Assembly: GCA_026826555.1 (NCBI GenBank)
Contig: JAKSZT010053881.1
Location: forward strand, 5,802,807-5,866,806
DNA from: Tolypeutes matacus
Taxonomy: Eukaryota > Chordata > Mammalia > Cingulata > Chlamyphoridae
DNA: 64,000 nt
Direction of reading: 5' to 3'
Below, piece by piece: positions 1-11,585 of this stretch. The notes under the pieces were generated by a model. It ran no database searches and was not told the DNA's origin. It worked only from the letters and a program-made list of their open reading frames with translations. Each line of letters starts with the position of its first letter. Within the stretch, counting starts at the first letter, position 1. The translations under genes and the position numbers were made by a program.

Positions 1-36
1 GTCATTTGTATTTTTCTGTTGCCCTCTGGTCATCAT
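1..36 (-). CDS. First codons of L1 ORF1 (cut by window edge)
   Basis: On the minus strand ATG at 36-34 (or 33-31) opens a frame reading MMTRGQQKNTND up to the window edge. Its place directly behind an L1-like 5' UTR suggests it starts ORF1, the nucleic-acid-binding chaperone of L1. Only twelve codons are visible, so whether the ORF is intact cannot be judged. Confidence 0.5.
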   Translation of the reverse strand, partial: MMTRGQQKNTND

Positions 37-1856
37 ATTATCTTGATGGGTTTGTTCAGTTGATTAGCTTTTCTCTATGCTCTAGAATTTTATTTAGCTG
101 TTGGTTCTGCGTGTGAGTTAAGTTTTCTCTTTGGCAGTTTTTCTTCTTATTTTATTTCCTTGCTTCTTTCTATGTTCCCTTGAAGGCAAAAGGTTAGGGC
201 CAGAGGAATCAAAAGATGTAAGAAAGGCAGAAGGATAATAGAAATATTGATAAAAGTTAGAAGAGGGGCAAAATGAGACTTAATGAAATGAATATTTAAC
301 TTGCGTAGGCAGTGTAGAGTACTAGGAAAAAAATATGGAGTTCCTACAATGGACTGGGAAAACAAATGGAGGAATATATATGTAGTGATTTAGAAGGCTA
401 GAATTATGAGGAGGGAGAGAAATAGTAAGGAAAGGTCTGAAAGGAAAAAGTTAATACTAATAAAAAAAAAAGAAAAGAAAAAAGAAGAAGAAAACAAAAT
501 AGATGGGATAGAAATTGACACCCTTAAGTTGTGGGCCTATGAAAAAATGTTGTCTCTAAAAGCCACAACAGAAAACAGAAGGCAGAAAGATGCAGGAAGG
601 ATAAGCGATAGTTTGTAATATAGAATCAATATATACAGCGAGTGGGAAATTACTGAATAAGAAGCCCAGCAAAGAAGTGACAAGCTGGCAGCACCTATTT
701 AAAAAAAAAAAAATAGAAGGAAAAAGGAAGGAGGGAGGAAAAAGGAAATAATAGCACTAGACCAGAAAGTAACAGAGAGAAACCAAAGATCCACACAGGC
801 AAGCAGTCAAACAGAGCTAAGGGAGGTCAATGATTCCCCTAGGGTCCACGTGGATCCTTCCTGCCTACTTGTGTTTATCAATGAATTTCCCCACAGGGTT
901 TTATATGCAGGTCCTGAAGCAGCTTTTAGCTATTAAACTAAATTAAAAAGAATTTATTTTTCATTTGTTGAGGTGACCTCACTTTTTTTTTTTTTTTTTT
1001 AAATTTTTACTTTTTTAGCCAAATGCAGGACCCAAAATAATTCCTCCTCTAGACCAACCCCCTTACGGAAGGGACCCTAGCTGGGCCCGTGGAAATTAAT
1101 CAAGCACGTCCCACTTTCTGGACTCCCCAGGTTAGCTGAAGCTCTGATGTTAGTCAGTGAGGAGTACTAAAGACGGCGGATTCCGCCCCTTCTGGCGCCG
1201 AGCTCGAGCGTCACCGGGCTGCTCAGTAAATCAGTTTGAGTGCAGATTCGCGTCTGCTCTCAGCCTAATGGTGCTTCAGGTCGGCTTATCTGCTCCCCAA
1301 AGCTATGGGGCGGTGCAGGCAGCCAGATCGATGTCTAAAAATATAAAATACCCTTCCCTGTCTTCCAACAGAACCCTCCCTTTTTTGGGAAGTGTCCCTT
1401 CCTCCTGGCTCCGCAGCGGCCCGGGTCTTATCCCTGGGTGGCTATGGAAATCAGCTGCGTTCCCCGACCAAAATCCCCCCCCCCGGTTCACCGGGTGCTG
1501 ATTAGCTCGTTTGCTCTGTTCACACAAGGTCCAAGGGGCGCCAGGCAGCCAGATCCCCAGAAAATAAAACTTTTTCGCCCCGCCCACGGCTCCAAATGGC
1601 CGTTTTATTTAATTTTATTTTTTTTCCCTAACCGCGGGGCTCGGCCACCTGTGCCAACCTCGACCGGCAGCCTCAAAACTCATGAATCTCCACCGTTCGG
1701 TCCACACCGCCGATCCGCGCAGATAGATGTCCCAAGCTTCTCACTCCACGCGTGCACAGCACAGACCCCCTGGCAGGACCCCGTCCACAATCCGCCTTGC
1801 TCTGGGAGCTTGCAGTGTGCGCCCTCCTACACTAACGCCATCTTGGACCTCTCCAT
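37..1856 (-). mobile_element. L1 5' UTR / promoter of an antisense L1
   Basis: The minus strand starts near 1856 with GGTCCAAGATGGCGTTAG, the YY1-type start characteristic of mammalian L1 5' UTRs, followed by a CpG-rich, GC-rich block (about 1050-1850). An A/T-rich part with long purine or pyrimidine runs then leads to a plausible ORF1 start at 36. At about 1.8 kb it is twice the human L1 5' UTR. Open frames at 1157-1975 are by-products of this CpG-rich block. The alternative, an LTR of an unknown retrovirus, is less likely because of the YY1 start and ORF1. Confidence 0.7.
1836..1846 (-). promoter_or_regulatory. YY1-like motif at L1 5' end
   Basis: Minus-strand CCAAGATGGCG within the first 20 bases of the element. 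This is the same position at which YY1 directs accurate L1 initiation in human L1. A similar motif marks the 5' end of the second L1 at 31601-31616. Confidence 0.6.
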
Positions 1857-2517
1857 GGTTACTCATTTTTGTTTTGAACATCTTTAGTATTTATTTGCCT
1901 AAGGAAATTGCAGTTATTTTATACTTAGATAATTACAACTCACAATTACTTAGACTAACTAAACTATTAGAATGAAAACCTAATATCAATTTTTAATCAA
2001 ATAGAACAAGAACCAAAGTTTATTTCTGAAAAAACTAAAACCTGTAAAGTTCTTTTCTATGTTAACGACATAGCTATTAAACATAGCTGTTATTCATGTA
2101 GTCAGATTTCCTTGTTTCTAATTTCTGTGTGTTTATTGCAATAGGTATATTATTTAGCTTTTATTTTCCCCTTCGGCACTAGACACACAATGCTATAATT
2201 CTTCCATGTAATGGAAGTAGAAACGAGTACTCAGATACACAAGAAGTTCATAAATTTGTTTTGTTTTATGCCCTACAAACAACTTTTGCGAGTGCTGTTC
2301 TTTTTTTATAAAATTTCTTATGGTTGCCTTAATTAAAAGTTTTTAATGGGTTTCTCTAATTATACAGGAAAAATGATAGTTACCTCACAAATCCTCTGAG
2401 AGAAGAGTTTATGTTATTTTAGCAGATCATTTTTTTCTGTTTCTGAATATGTAACTGAGACAAAACTAGTTCTATGTATTAAGAATGTTCTTATTTGATA
2501 TTTGTTTATGCCAACAG
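1857..2517. other. PKN2 intron, no recognised element
   Basis: AT-rich intronic sequence between the L1 5' end and the exon at 2518. I see no repeat family or conserved element beyond the polypyrimidine/acceptor region. Confidence 0.6.
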
Positions 2518-2703
2518 GTACTTTGGAAGTTCGTCTTATGGGCTGCCAAGATATCCTAGAGAATGTCCCTGGACGATCAAAAGCAACATCAGTTGCACTA
2601 CCTGGTTGGAGTCCAAGTGAAACCAGATCATCATTCATGAGCAGAACGAGTAAATGTAAAAGTGGAAGTAGTCGAAATCTCCTAAAAACTGATGACTTGT
2701 CCA
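2518..2703 (+). CDS. PKN2: PKN2 exon, residues 330-391 (start of C2-like domain)
   Basis: Acceptor ccaacag at 2511-2517; donor gttcag from 2704. The first two bases complete a Gly codon begun in the exon upstream. The reading TLEVRLMGCQDILENVPG identifies PKN2, where the C2-like lipid-binding region starts. It continues through a Ser-rich stretch to TDDLS and one base of the Asn391 codon. Reading past the donor gives a stop at 2838-2840, so the apparent 112-codon frame here is exon plus intron. Within the Ser-rich loop a Cys stands where I recall Ser in human PKN2. Confidence 0.96.
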
Positions 2704-3708
2704 GTTCAGTAATCAGATTTTTTTTTAAATTATATAACAAGTTTAAAGGCCTATATAAGGGACTTAGCAATGGGGATAGAAAACAATGGGAAGAGTCATT
2801 GTTGGACAAAAACTTTAAAATTTTCATTTATATAAATTAATTTTAAAATATTCAAAGATATAATGGTGGGAAAACAAAAGGCAAAAATATTTACTGAAAA
2901 TATATTAGAAAATTGAATAGCATGTAGCTTGAATTGAATGAAATATTAACCATCTGTCTTTGTGCCAAGCTAAAGGTTTTACAGAGGCTATAAGATTTAT
3001 ACTTCTTACATGATCATATTTTGATTCTTTAAATACTTTTGTGACACTTCCAAACTTAACACTGAAATTTTGATAATAGCACTAGCCACTCTACCATATA
3101 TGTTTAGTGGTATCATAGCCCAGTATCCTAATAGTAAACTGAAATGGGGTGGGGAGCAGTATATTGCAAGAGGGTCATGAAACACTAAAGTATAATTATA
3201 AACTATGATATAAGTGTATAACTGGGGTGTGTATGTGTTTGTGTGAGAGAGAGAGAGAGACAATTCAACCTAGTAGAGAGTGCAAAGGTAAGATGTCTTT
3301 GCTTTCCTGACTATAGAGAGGCATTAGGGGAAAATGTGAAAATAAAGAATTGTTTAAGGCAACAAGCTCTATAATTGTAGTTCTAGAGGAGAAAAAGTGA
3401 ATGACTGATACTGATACACACATATATACACACACACACGTATACATACATAATGTGGAATGCATGTACTGGTCACTTGTTTGTCTTTCAGTCACATTCT
3501 AATATAAGCATAATAGTTATTATGTGTGTTTTTATCAAACACCAAGGGCAGTTTAAGCACTTCACTATGTTTGACTATACCTAGCCAAAGATTTCAAAGC
3601 TTCAGTATTGATTATGAAAAACTTTATTTTTGAAGAGTTATAAGACTTGTTGCTATTAAACAGTGGTACTTTAAAATTGTTAAGCAAGTTGATAAACTTT
3701 AATTGCAG
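2704..3708. other. PKN2 intron with short microsatellites
   Basis: Intron of 1,005 bases. It contains a GT/GAGA tract around 3227-3260 and a CA-rich stretch at 3416-3440. Open frames here on the minus strand are translations of those repeats. Nothing else recognised. Confidence 0.7.
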
Positions 3709-3818
3709 ATGATGTTTGTGCTGTTTTGAAGCTAGATAATACTGTGGTTGGTCAAACTAGCTGGAAACCCATTTCCAATCAGTCATGGGACCAGAAGTTT
3801 ACACTGGAACTAGACAGG
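3709..3818 (+). CDS. PKN2: PKN2 exon, residues 391-427 (C2-like domain)
   Basis: Acceptor aattgcag ends at 3708 and donor gtaaga starts at 3819. The 110 bases complete Asn391 and encode [16 protein letters not shown] and then the C2 strand ending TLELDR. The exon ends in phase 0. It is too short to stand out as an open frame and was found by matching the expected protein across both splice sites. The intron that follows is 30.2 kb. Confidence 0.96.
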
Positions 3819-4114
3819 GTAAGATGAGAAACTTTTTACTTGAATTTTCATTATATTTATAATTCATTTTGAATATGTTTTAGTTTTTAGAAAATTTTCC
3901 TTAAGTTGTTTTATTCTTAACAGAATAAAGGGAGAACTTAAGTATCTTTGACATTTATGATATCATGAGTTATTCATAAATCTACCTTAAGATACAGGTG
4001 AATATCAGTTTACTGTAGTAACTTAGATTTGATCAGTGTTTTGAGGATGTACAATTTATGTTAACCTAAAGGTTGACAATAAGATGAGATCTAATACCGA
4101 AATACACTTTTAAA

Positions 4115-4141
4115 ACACACACACACACACACACACACACA
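4115..4141. repeat. (CA)n microsatellite
   Basis: About 13 uninterrupted CA units inside the large intron. Confidence 0.95.
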
Positions 4142-4644
4142 ACCTAACAGCTAAGGTCAGTCTTCTGACCCACCATTTATAGGTTGTATTCTCAAAGCTA
4201 GATTTGAAATGAGTGATTATACTCAGTCACAGTCACCCAGCCCTTTGTGTTCTAGTGACTTTGATCATTGATTTACTAGTGTCCAATCTGTGGCTGTAAA
4301 ACCCAGCAGAATTTATCTTGGTCCACAGTAGATTCAAATCCATGACCATAACCTTATTATTTTAGATGCTAATGAATCCATTGGGATGTGGGAAGAAAAT
4401 ATTAAAAATTAGTCATAATTTTATCTAAAAAATAGGAAAGAAATTAGGCTTTTTATCATTTAGTTTTTAGATTGATAGTACATAATCATTTTTAAAATCG
4501 CATGTATTAGTGAAAGCAGGCTTACAGTACTTGATGATATGGGCTGTGAAAATGTTTTGGTGATCACTGCTCTTGCCTCTACTTTTAAAATGTTTTTCTA
4601 TCCTTAAAACCAGCATCCTATTTCAGGTCCTCATCATTGCTTTC

Positions 4645-5130
4645 CTTGGCTCAGATATTAGCACTGCTACTTATATATTGAATATACTTGAGCAAAACGC
4701 TTAACCTTTTCTGTATACCAGTTTCCTTATTTTTAATACTATCTTACTGAGGCTGTGTGAGGATTAAATCCATGTAAAAATCTTAAACCTCTAGTGGTAA
4801 GAATTTGTTTAATTTCGGCTATTTTCACTAAAGTAATCTACTAACTAACCTCCATGTGTCTGACTACCAGACTGATCTTCATAAAATACTACTTTCACCC
4901 TGTCATTCATTCTCTGGTCTAGCATCATTCTTTCAATCAACAAATATTCATTGATATTTACTGTGTTCCAGGTGGTAGATGAGCAGTGAATAATATAATC
5001 AAGGTTTCTCAAGGTTCCCTTCAAAGAACTTAGATTTCAATGGCTTTTCATTATTTTTCTGATTAGTTGCAGTCTTTACCATTACATCCACAACTGTCTA
5101 AGAGTCCACCACCTCATTTCCAAAATTTAT
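4645..5130 (+). repeat. MIR-like then L2-like relics
   Basis: The stretch 4645-4795 has the MIR order 'gctact...gagcaaa.gcttaacctttctgt...agtttcctta...gtgaggattaaat'. The following 300 bases resemble the 3' half of L2 (tctactaactaacctcc, actttcaccctgtcattc). Both are strongly decayed and the names are from memory. Confidence 0.4.
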
Positions 5131-5574
5131 CTCTATTTTGATGGTTTTCATTTAAAAATATATTGGGACCTTGAATGCTAGGTGAAGCTGTTTAGACTTA
5201 TTGGTAGTGGGGATGGCAGGAGGCTTAACAAAAAATTTGATCTTAGAATTTATATGAAGGATGGATTTGAGGGAGAAATGACTAAAGGCCTATAAATTAG
5301 TAAGGGGCTACCTCAGTAGTACAACTATAAGGTGATGAAAGCTTGAACTAAAATGTGGCAGTAGGAATAAAGGGATGTGTGTGGAAAGTGAAGGAAAAGT
5401 CAGTATGACAAAATGATTTCACAAAAGTTAGGAAAGATTAATATGGAGAGGAATGGGTTCAATTTTGTTATTTTTTAGCAATTAAATAATGATGTGATAT
5501 CAGGGCTGGTTAAGTAGATTGGGAAGTCATCTGCATAGAAATCATAGAAAATGCCATCTAAGTACATAAGTTTT

Positions 5575-6185
5575 AGTACATTCACTCCACAAATATTTAT
5601 TGAGCACATTATATGTGCCCGACACTTTATGAGGTATTAGTTTTACAGAGATAATATAAAAGAACTCCTTGCTGCAATAGAACTATTAGGCTGAATAGTT
5701 ACTGATTTGATCTTCTGTGCCAAGCACTGTTCTAGATGCTGGTGATTATTGATCAAAACAGATAAAGTCACTATACTTATGGGACCTATATTCTAATGAG
5801 GAGAGATAAACAATAAACAAGTTTAAAAAGATCTACAAGTACAATGAAGGAAACAGCGTGGTATAAGGGATTGGGGGGGGGTGCTCTACGTTAGGGTAAT
5901 TAGGAAAGCTTCTTTTAAGAGGCTACATTTGACCTGAGAACTGATGGGTGAAAATGAAAAATTACCAGATTTGCAAAGATGCAAGGAAAGAGTGATTTCA
6001 GCAGAGAAGACAAAATGTGAAACCTGCCTGAGGTAGGAGAAAGCTCGATGTGTCCAAAATTAGTGAGACAGAAGAAGAGTAGTATGAAGTAAAATAGCAG
6101 AAGTAGGTAGGTGCCAGATTATTAGAGACTTTATAGGCTATGAATTGGAAGACAATTGAAGGGATTAGGGTGACGATGGTTTCAT
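5575..6185 (+). repeat. Ancient mammalian interspersed repeat, family not certain
   Basis: Starts with the widespread motif 'caaatatttattgagcac' and contains 'caagcactgttctagatgct', 'gacctatattctaatg', 'gacctgagaactga' and 'attagagactttataggc'. That succession recurs many times in mammalian genomes. Divergence is high. A run of nine G is at 5873-5881. Confidence 0.45.
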
Positions 6186-6317
6186 AAAATGTATTGGGTA
6201 ATCTTCCCTCCTTTTCAAATTTTTGGAAGAGTTTAAATAGGATTGATAATAATTCTTCTCAAAATTTTTGGTAGAATTCAACTGTGAAGTCATCTGGTCC
6301 TGGACTTATGTTTTTGG

Positions 6318-6353
<36 letters not shown>

Positions 6354-7351
6354 GGGAGGTACTGGGGATCGAACCCCGGTCTCTCCATATGGTAGACGGA
6401 CGCCGAACCTCCTGAGCCACATCCGTTTCTCATGGAAGATTTTTGATGACTGAGTCAATCTCTTTACATGTGATTGGTTGAGTTCCTGTGTTTATTGTAG
6501 ATACAGGTTGTTTGTGCATTTCTAGGAATTTGTCCATTTCATCTAGGTTGTCTAATTTGTTGGCATAAAGTTTCTCATAATATCCTCTTATGATCCTTTT
6601 TATTTCTGTGGGGTCAGTTGTAACTTTGCCCCTTTCATTTCTGATTTTATTTATTTGCATCTTCTCTTTTTTTTTTTCTTTGTTATCTAGCTAAGTAAGG
6701 GTTTGTCAATTTTACTGATCTTCTCAAAGAACCAGCTTTTGGTTTTGTTCATTTTCTCTATTGCTTTTTTGTTCTCAATTTCATTTATTTCTGCTCTATG
6801 CTGTTATTTCTTTCTTTCTGCTTGCTTTGGGATTGGTTTACTGTTCTTTTTCTGGTTTCTCCAGGTGTTCAGTTAGGTCTTTAATTTTAGTTCTTTTTAA
6901 TATAGGCATTTAGGGCTATAAACTTCCCTCTGAGCACTGCCTTCATGGTCTCCCATATGTTTTGATAAGTTCTGTTCTTGTTTTCATTCATCTCAAGATA
7001 TCTACTAATTTATCTTGCAATTTCTTCTTATATCCACTGATTTGTTTAGGAGTATGTTGTTTAGCCTCCATAGATTTGCAGATTTCCCCTTTCCCACCTA
7101 TTACTGATTTCTAGTTTCATTCCATTATGATCAAAGAAGGTGCTCTTGTATAATTGCAGTCTTCTTAAATTTATTTAAACTGTTTTGTGGCCCAGGTTGT
7201 TGTCTATCATAGAGAAAGATCCATGAGCATTTGAAAAGAATGTATAACCTGTTGATTTGGGGTACAGTGTTCTGGTCCAGCTCATTTATCATATTGTTCA
7301 AGTTCTCTGTTTTCTTGTTGATCTTCTGTCTAGTTATATCTATCAACTTTT
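6186..7351 (-). mobile_element. L1 ORF2 fragment, antisense, interrupted by a SINE
   Basis: Minus-strand translations give L1 ORF2 segments from the end of the endonuclease through the pre-RT region (MQINKIRNERGKVTTDPTEI, then DEMDKFLEMHKQP). On the + strand it reads as the familiar antisense L1 text ending 'ctagttatatctatcaac'. Both ends are missing: no 3' UTR or poly(A) to the left and no 5' end to the right. It is a dead fragment with stops. Confidence 0.85.
6327..6432 (-). mobile_element. DAS-type tRNA-derived SINE
   Basis: Poly(T) on the + strand, then the reverse complement of a tRNA-like head with box B (ggttcgatcccc-like) and box A (tggctcaggaggttcgg). Flanked by target-site copies TGGAAGATTTTT at 6315-6326 and 6433-6444, inside the L1 fragment, so it inserted later than the L1. 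Confidence 0.9.
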
Positions 7352-8226
7352 AAGCAGTATCTGAGGAACAGGAGGAGAAAGAAAGGTTTCCCAAGGAGAG
7401 ATCAAAAACTTTGAGTTAGATTAGATCATTATATAAGATTATACAATGAAGAATTGACAGACCAGTGAGATGATGAAAATTTATTACATATGGAACAATT
7501 GGAGGATAGTGGGATTTTAAGCTTATTAAAGAAGAGATTTAACAAAGATTTGATAACGGTCAGAATTTAAAAGGAGGAACATGTGGCAAAATACTTAGTC
7601 TAGGGATGTATTGAAGTTTCAATTTGCAGGTCAACTCTCATCAAATAGTAGTGACTTTCTGGAGCTCATCGTTAAGGAGGATTCCTGGAGTGTGTCCTGG
7701 TTTTCAGAGGATAGTACACTGATCAAGTAACAACGTGTGCCAAATGCTTGGTGAACAGGCAAGCTATGACCTATATGTTACATGTTTCTTCTTTAGATTA
7801 ACTGTATCCTTTCTGACTGTGGAAGACAAATCAGAAGTCAGTGAATGGCAGATTTTATTCCAACACAAGGAAAAATAATACTGTTAATAAATGAAATGAA
7901 TTGCTAAAGGAAATAATAAGTTCTCTTTTAATAAGGTCCAACAAGCAACTTGTATGAGAGATTTTAATGAAACTCTTATATCAGATGAAGTCTACATTTC
8001 TAAGATTTTTTTCATCTCTGCTGTTTTCTCCTTCCTGTTATAAGGAGAACTGACGTTGTCATATACTATAAATTAGACCAATATAATTCAGTCAAGTACA
8101 CTGGAAAGAGAAATATAGTTGGGTTGTTAGTGTATATAGGCATAATCTTCATGTCTTGCTATATTTGAGCTGTCTTTCTAAATTGTATGAATATACAGAT
8201 ATTTATGACCATAAAATGTTTCTTTC
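7352..8226. other. PKN2 intron, nothing recognised
   Basis: AT-rich unique-looking sequence. No open frame, transposon end or tandem repeat that I can name. Confidence 0.5.
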
Positions 8227-8238
8227 TGTTTCCAGTCA

Positions 8239-9230
8239 TTTTTTTAATATACTTTTTTATTTTTATTTTTTAAAGAAACAGATTACATAAATGTTACATA
8301 AAAAATATAGGGATTTCCCATATTCCCCACTCCCTAGCCCTGCCACATTTTCCCACATCAACAACATCCTAATTAGTGTGGTACAATTGCCACAATTGAT
8401 GAACACATCTTGGAGCATTGCCAGTAAGTGTGGATTATAGTTTAGAGTGTAGTTTACACTCTCTCCTTCATATTTTTGTAAGTTATTACAAGATATACAA
8501 TGGCCTGTGTCTGTCATTGCAGTGTCATTCAGGACAATTCCCAAGTCCCGAAAATGCCCCCAAATTAACACTTATTTTTCCCTCTCCCACCCCTAAGAAC
8601 CTCCAGTGGCCACTGCCTCCACATCAATGATAAGAGTTCTTCCATTGCTAGGATCACAATATGTCTACAGTAGAATAACAGTAAGTTACTCTTGTCCATC
8701 ATTCATTCCCCAATCCTGAGGATTCTGGGATGGTGATGCCCACTCTGTCTCTAATTGAAAGATTCCATGGGGCAGATGGATGAGACTATCTTGCTTGCAG
8801 TTGTAGACTCTGTCTGTTCCTTGAGGTGGTTGTTGTCAATCATCATCTCCTAGTGGTCCTGAATGGGTCCAGTGAACTGGAGAGTAGGTGTGGCAAATCT
8901 GTTGAGATTCAGTGCCCAACTGGTACATGGACAGCCCAAAGATTTAAGTCTCTTAGACATACACCTATCAACTCTAGTACTAGCTATAGGTTCAAATAGA
9001 AGGGGCAGAAAAGCCATGTGTAGATAAACCACCACTGAGTCTAATTCTTTCACACTGGGGAGCATAAATTCCAAAGTAGGGACCACTGACTGGGTGTCAA
9101 ACTCCTGAGCTGTCTGCCCTGCTTATAGTGTCTGGATCTCTCCAGAGCCCTCAAAAGCCCCGCTATTTGAGGGAATATTTACTTCGGTAATCAATGAGTT
9201 CCTGCTGAGACATGCATAAGTGTAACCTCT
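8239..9230 (-). mobile_element. 5'-truncated xenarthran L1, 3' UTR only
   Basis: A T-rich left end (minus-strand poly(A)) and a body that matches the 3' ends at 24001-24225 and 49347-49896, including 'ttgtaccacactaat' and 'gtgggaaaatgtgg' on the minus strand. It is flanked by target duplications TGTTTCCAGTCA at 8227-8238 and 9231-9242. The 3' UTR is about 1 kb and unlike the primate one. Open frames within it have no protein resemblance. Confidence 0.8.
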
Positions 9231-9242
9231 TGTTTCCAGTCA

Positions 9243-9736
9243 CTTTTAATATGCATAATAGGTTGCTATAACATTTGCTTTGAAACTAGACAGATTTAGT
9301 TATTAGTCCATGTGCCACTCATAGCTGGGCAAGTTATAGAGCCTTACTTTGGAATGTTCATTTTACTCTACCTAAAATGGGAATAAAAATATAATACTGT
9401 TAGGATAAAAAAAACTTCAGTAATACATAAAATGCCTTGTAGTACCTGGCACATTATAGCCATTCAATGATATTAGTCCCTTTGTCATTCCTGGACTTGA
9501 TGATATTTGACTGTGAATTTGAATATAATGAAAGGGCATTTAGGTATGAGAAAATTAATTGGTTGAATGTAATTTTCTTGCATTTAAGAACCTATTTAAA
9601 GTAATTATAGGATTTTTGAAGTGTGACAGGAACAAAATGAACTTAAGAGACAGAACTGTTGTTCCTCTATGTATGCTACAAGTGTTAGAGGGAAACTGAC
9701 TGGCTAGAAGATTTCTCTTTTATCCAGGTTATTGTG
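9243..9736. other. PKN2 intron, nothing recognised
   Basis: Unique-looking AT-rich sequence between an L1 3' end and an LTR element. Confidence 0.5.
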
Positions 9737-10178
9737 TGTTTTGGTTTGGAACTGTATGTACCCCAGCAAAAACATGTTCTTAAAGTTAATTCATTCCTGT
9801 GGTGTGATGCCATTGTAGGACCTTTTGATGAAGTCATCTTCAGTTAAGGCGTGACCCATCTCATTCAGGATGGATCTTAATCCTTTTACTGAATTCCTTT
9901 ATAAATGGAATGAATACAGTGAGAGGAAGAGAGAGCCATATTAAGCAAGAAGCTGAAATCAACAAAACCAGGAAGAGAAGGGAGATAGCCGCAGACATTG
10001 CCATGTGCCTTGTCATGTGGTAGAGGAGACAAGTATTGCTGGCAGCTGTCTTCAGGAAGAAAGCATTGCTTTGATTTGGACATTTTCATATACTCAAAAC
10101 TGTAAACCAATAAATTCCCATCGTTTAAGCCAACCCATTTCATGATATTTCCTTGGAACAGCCTAGGAAACCAAAACA
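9737..10178 (+). repeat. 5' LTR (type A)
   Basis: Begins TGTTTTGG and ends CCAAAACA. It shares with the second LTR the blocks 'aattcattcctgtggg', 'atgaatac' and 'agaagctgaaatcaacaaaa'. The two LTRs differ at many positions, so the insertion is old. Confidence 0.85.
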
Positions 10179-10330
10179 GATTTTGGTACCTGGAGTGCCA
10201 TGTTGATATTGCAAATAAGAAAAATGTGGAAACAGCTTTGGAATTGGATAATGGGTAGAGGCTGGAAGAATTGTGAGGTACTTGAGAGAAAAGGCCTAGA
10301 TTGCTTAGAAGAGACTGTTGGTAGAAAAAA

Positions 10331-11230
10331 ATGGATGCTAAAAGTACTTCTGATGAGGCTTTAGAAGAAAATGATGAATGTGTTACTGGAAACTGGAGGA
10401 AAGGCAGTCTTTGTTATAAAGTGGCAGAGAACTTGGCAGAATTTAGTTCTGATGTCAGATGGAAGGCAGAATTTGAGAGTGATGAATCTAGATATTTAGC
10501 TAGGGAAATCTCCAAACTAAGTGTGGAAAATGCAGCCTGGTTTCTCCTTGCAGCTTAAAGTAAATGCAAGAGAAAAGGGATAAGTTGAGAACTGAACTCC
10601 TGGGCACAAAGAAACCAGAAATTGATGATTTGGAAAATTCTGAGCTTCCAGAAAGTAAGCACCATAGAATAATGTTCTATGTGAGGGTTTAACTGAACAT
10701 GGAGCTAGTCAGCAATTTCCATGGAAGTCAGGATTGGAAATGCAATTATCCTGGAAGGATTTGTGGAAAGTTCATTTCTCTGGTGATTTGGACTCTTGTG
10801 AACTACATGCAAAACCAACAAGTTTTTTGCGAGATCTGTATGAATGGAACCACTGCCAGCGTGGACAAAAAAGGGACAGATTGAAGGGAAAAAATCACTT
10901 CAAGGGAAGGACCATGGAAGCTGAAGTCTGGACCAAAGACATCTTCTTGGGCCAGGAGAGTGGGCCCAGCTATGTGTGGAAAGGGTGAGTCTGCCCTGGC
11001 GCCTGGAGAGGCAGGCCTTCCACACCATTGTTCAGGATGAATGCTGCCACTCCAGTGTTCTCAGAGGTTGGAGCCTGTGCCCTGGGGATTGTGGAGAGTT
11101 TGGCCACCATCCAGATGCTTGGAGAGGTTGGAGTCTTTACCCCAATGTTTGGGGAAATCATGGCTGCTGTGTGAGCACTTGGAAGGGGTGGGGTTTCCGC
11201 TCCATCAGTCCCATAGGACAAAACATCATT
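10331..11230 (+). pseudogene. Broken gag-like gene of the type A provirus
   Basis: The first 75 codons (from 10331) align with residues 36-110 of the open frame at 21451-22527. Shared signatures are GNWRKG, a KxAENLA motif, WKxEFE and NxAWxLLAA. A TAA at 10556 breaks the frame and later parts continue in other frames. Positions 10980-11200 hold the same degenerate Gly/Trp/Leu-rich tandem units seen in the other copy. It is a non-functional relic; no reconstruction is attempted. Confidence 0.8.
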
Positions 11231-11585
11231 TCATAGATGATTCTCAGACTTTGAAATCTAATGGAATAAGCCCTGCTTGGTTTTGGAATTGTTTGGGACT
11301 CATGACCCATTTTCCTTCTAATTTCTCACTGTGGAAATGGACATATCTATCCTATGCCTGTCCCTACTTTGTATATTGAGAGCAGATAACTTGTTCTCTA
11401 GGTTTCACAGGTCACAGATGGAGGGAAATTGTGCCCCAGGACAGACCACACCTATAACTGATTTTGATGAGATTTTGTACTAAGTATTATTTCTAAAATG
11501 ACTTAAAGCTCTTGGCATATTGTGATGGGATGGATGTATTTTGCAGGTAGAAAGAACATGTCTTTTTGGGGTCCAGTGGGTAGAG

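Noticed and set aside
1157..1975. Several overlapping 80-150-codon frames on both strands
   Set aside because: They lie in the CpG-rich L1 5' UTR, overlap each other in different frames, and show no domain or splice context.
2502..2840. 112-codon single-exon gene
   Set aside because: Only 2518-2703 is coding (PKN2 exon); the rest is intron on both sides.
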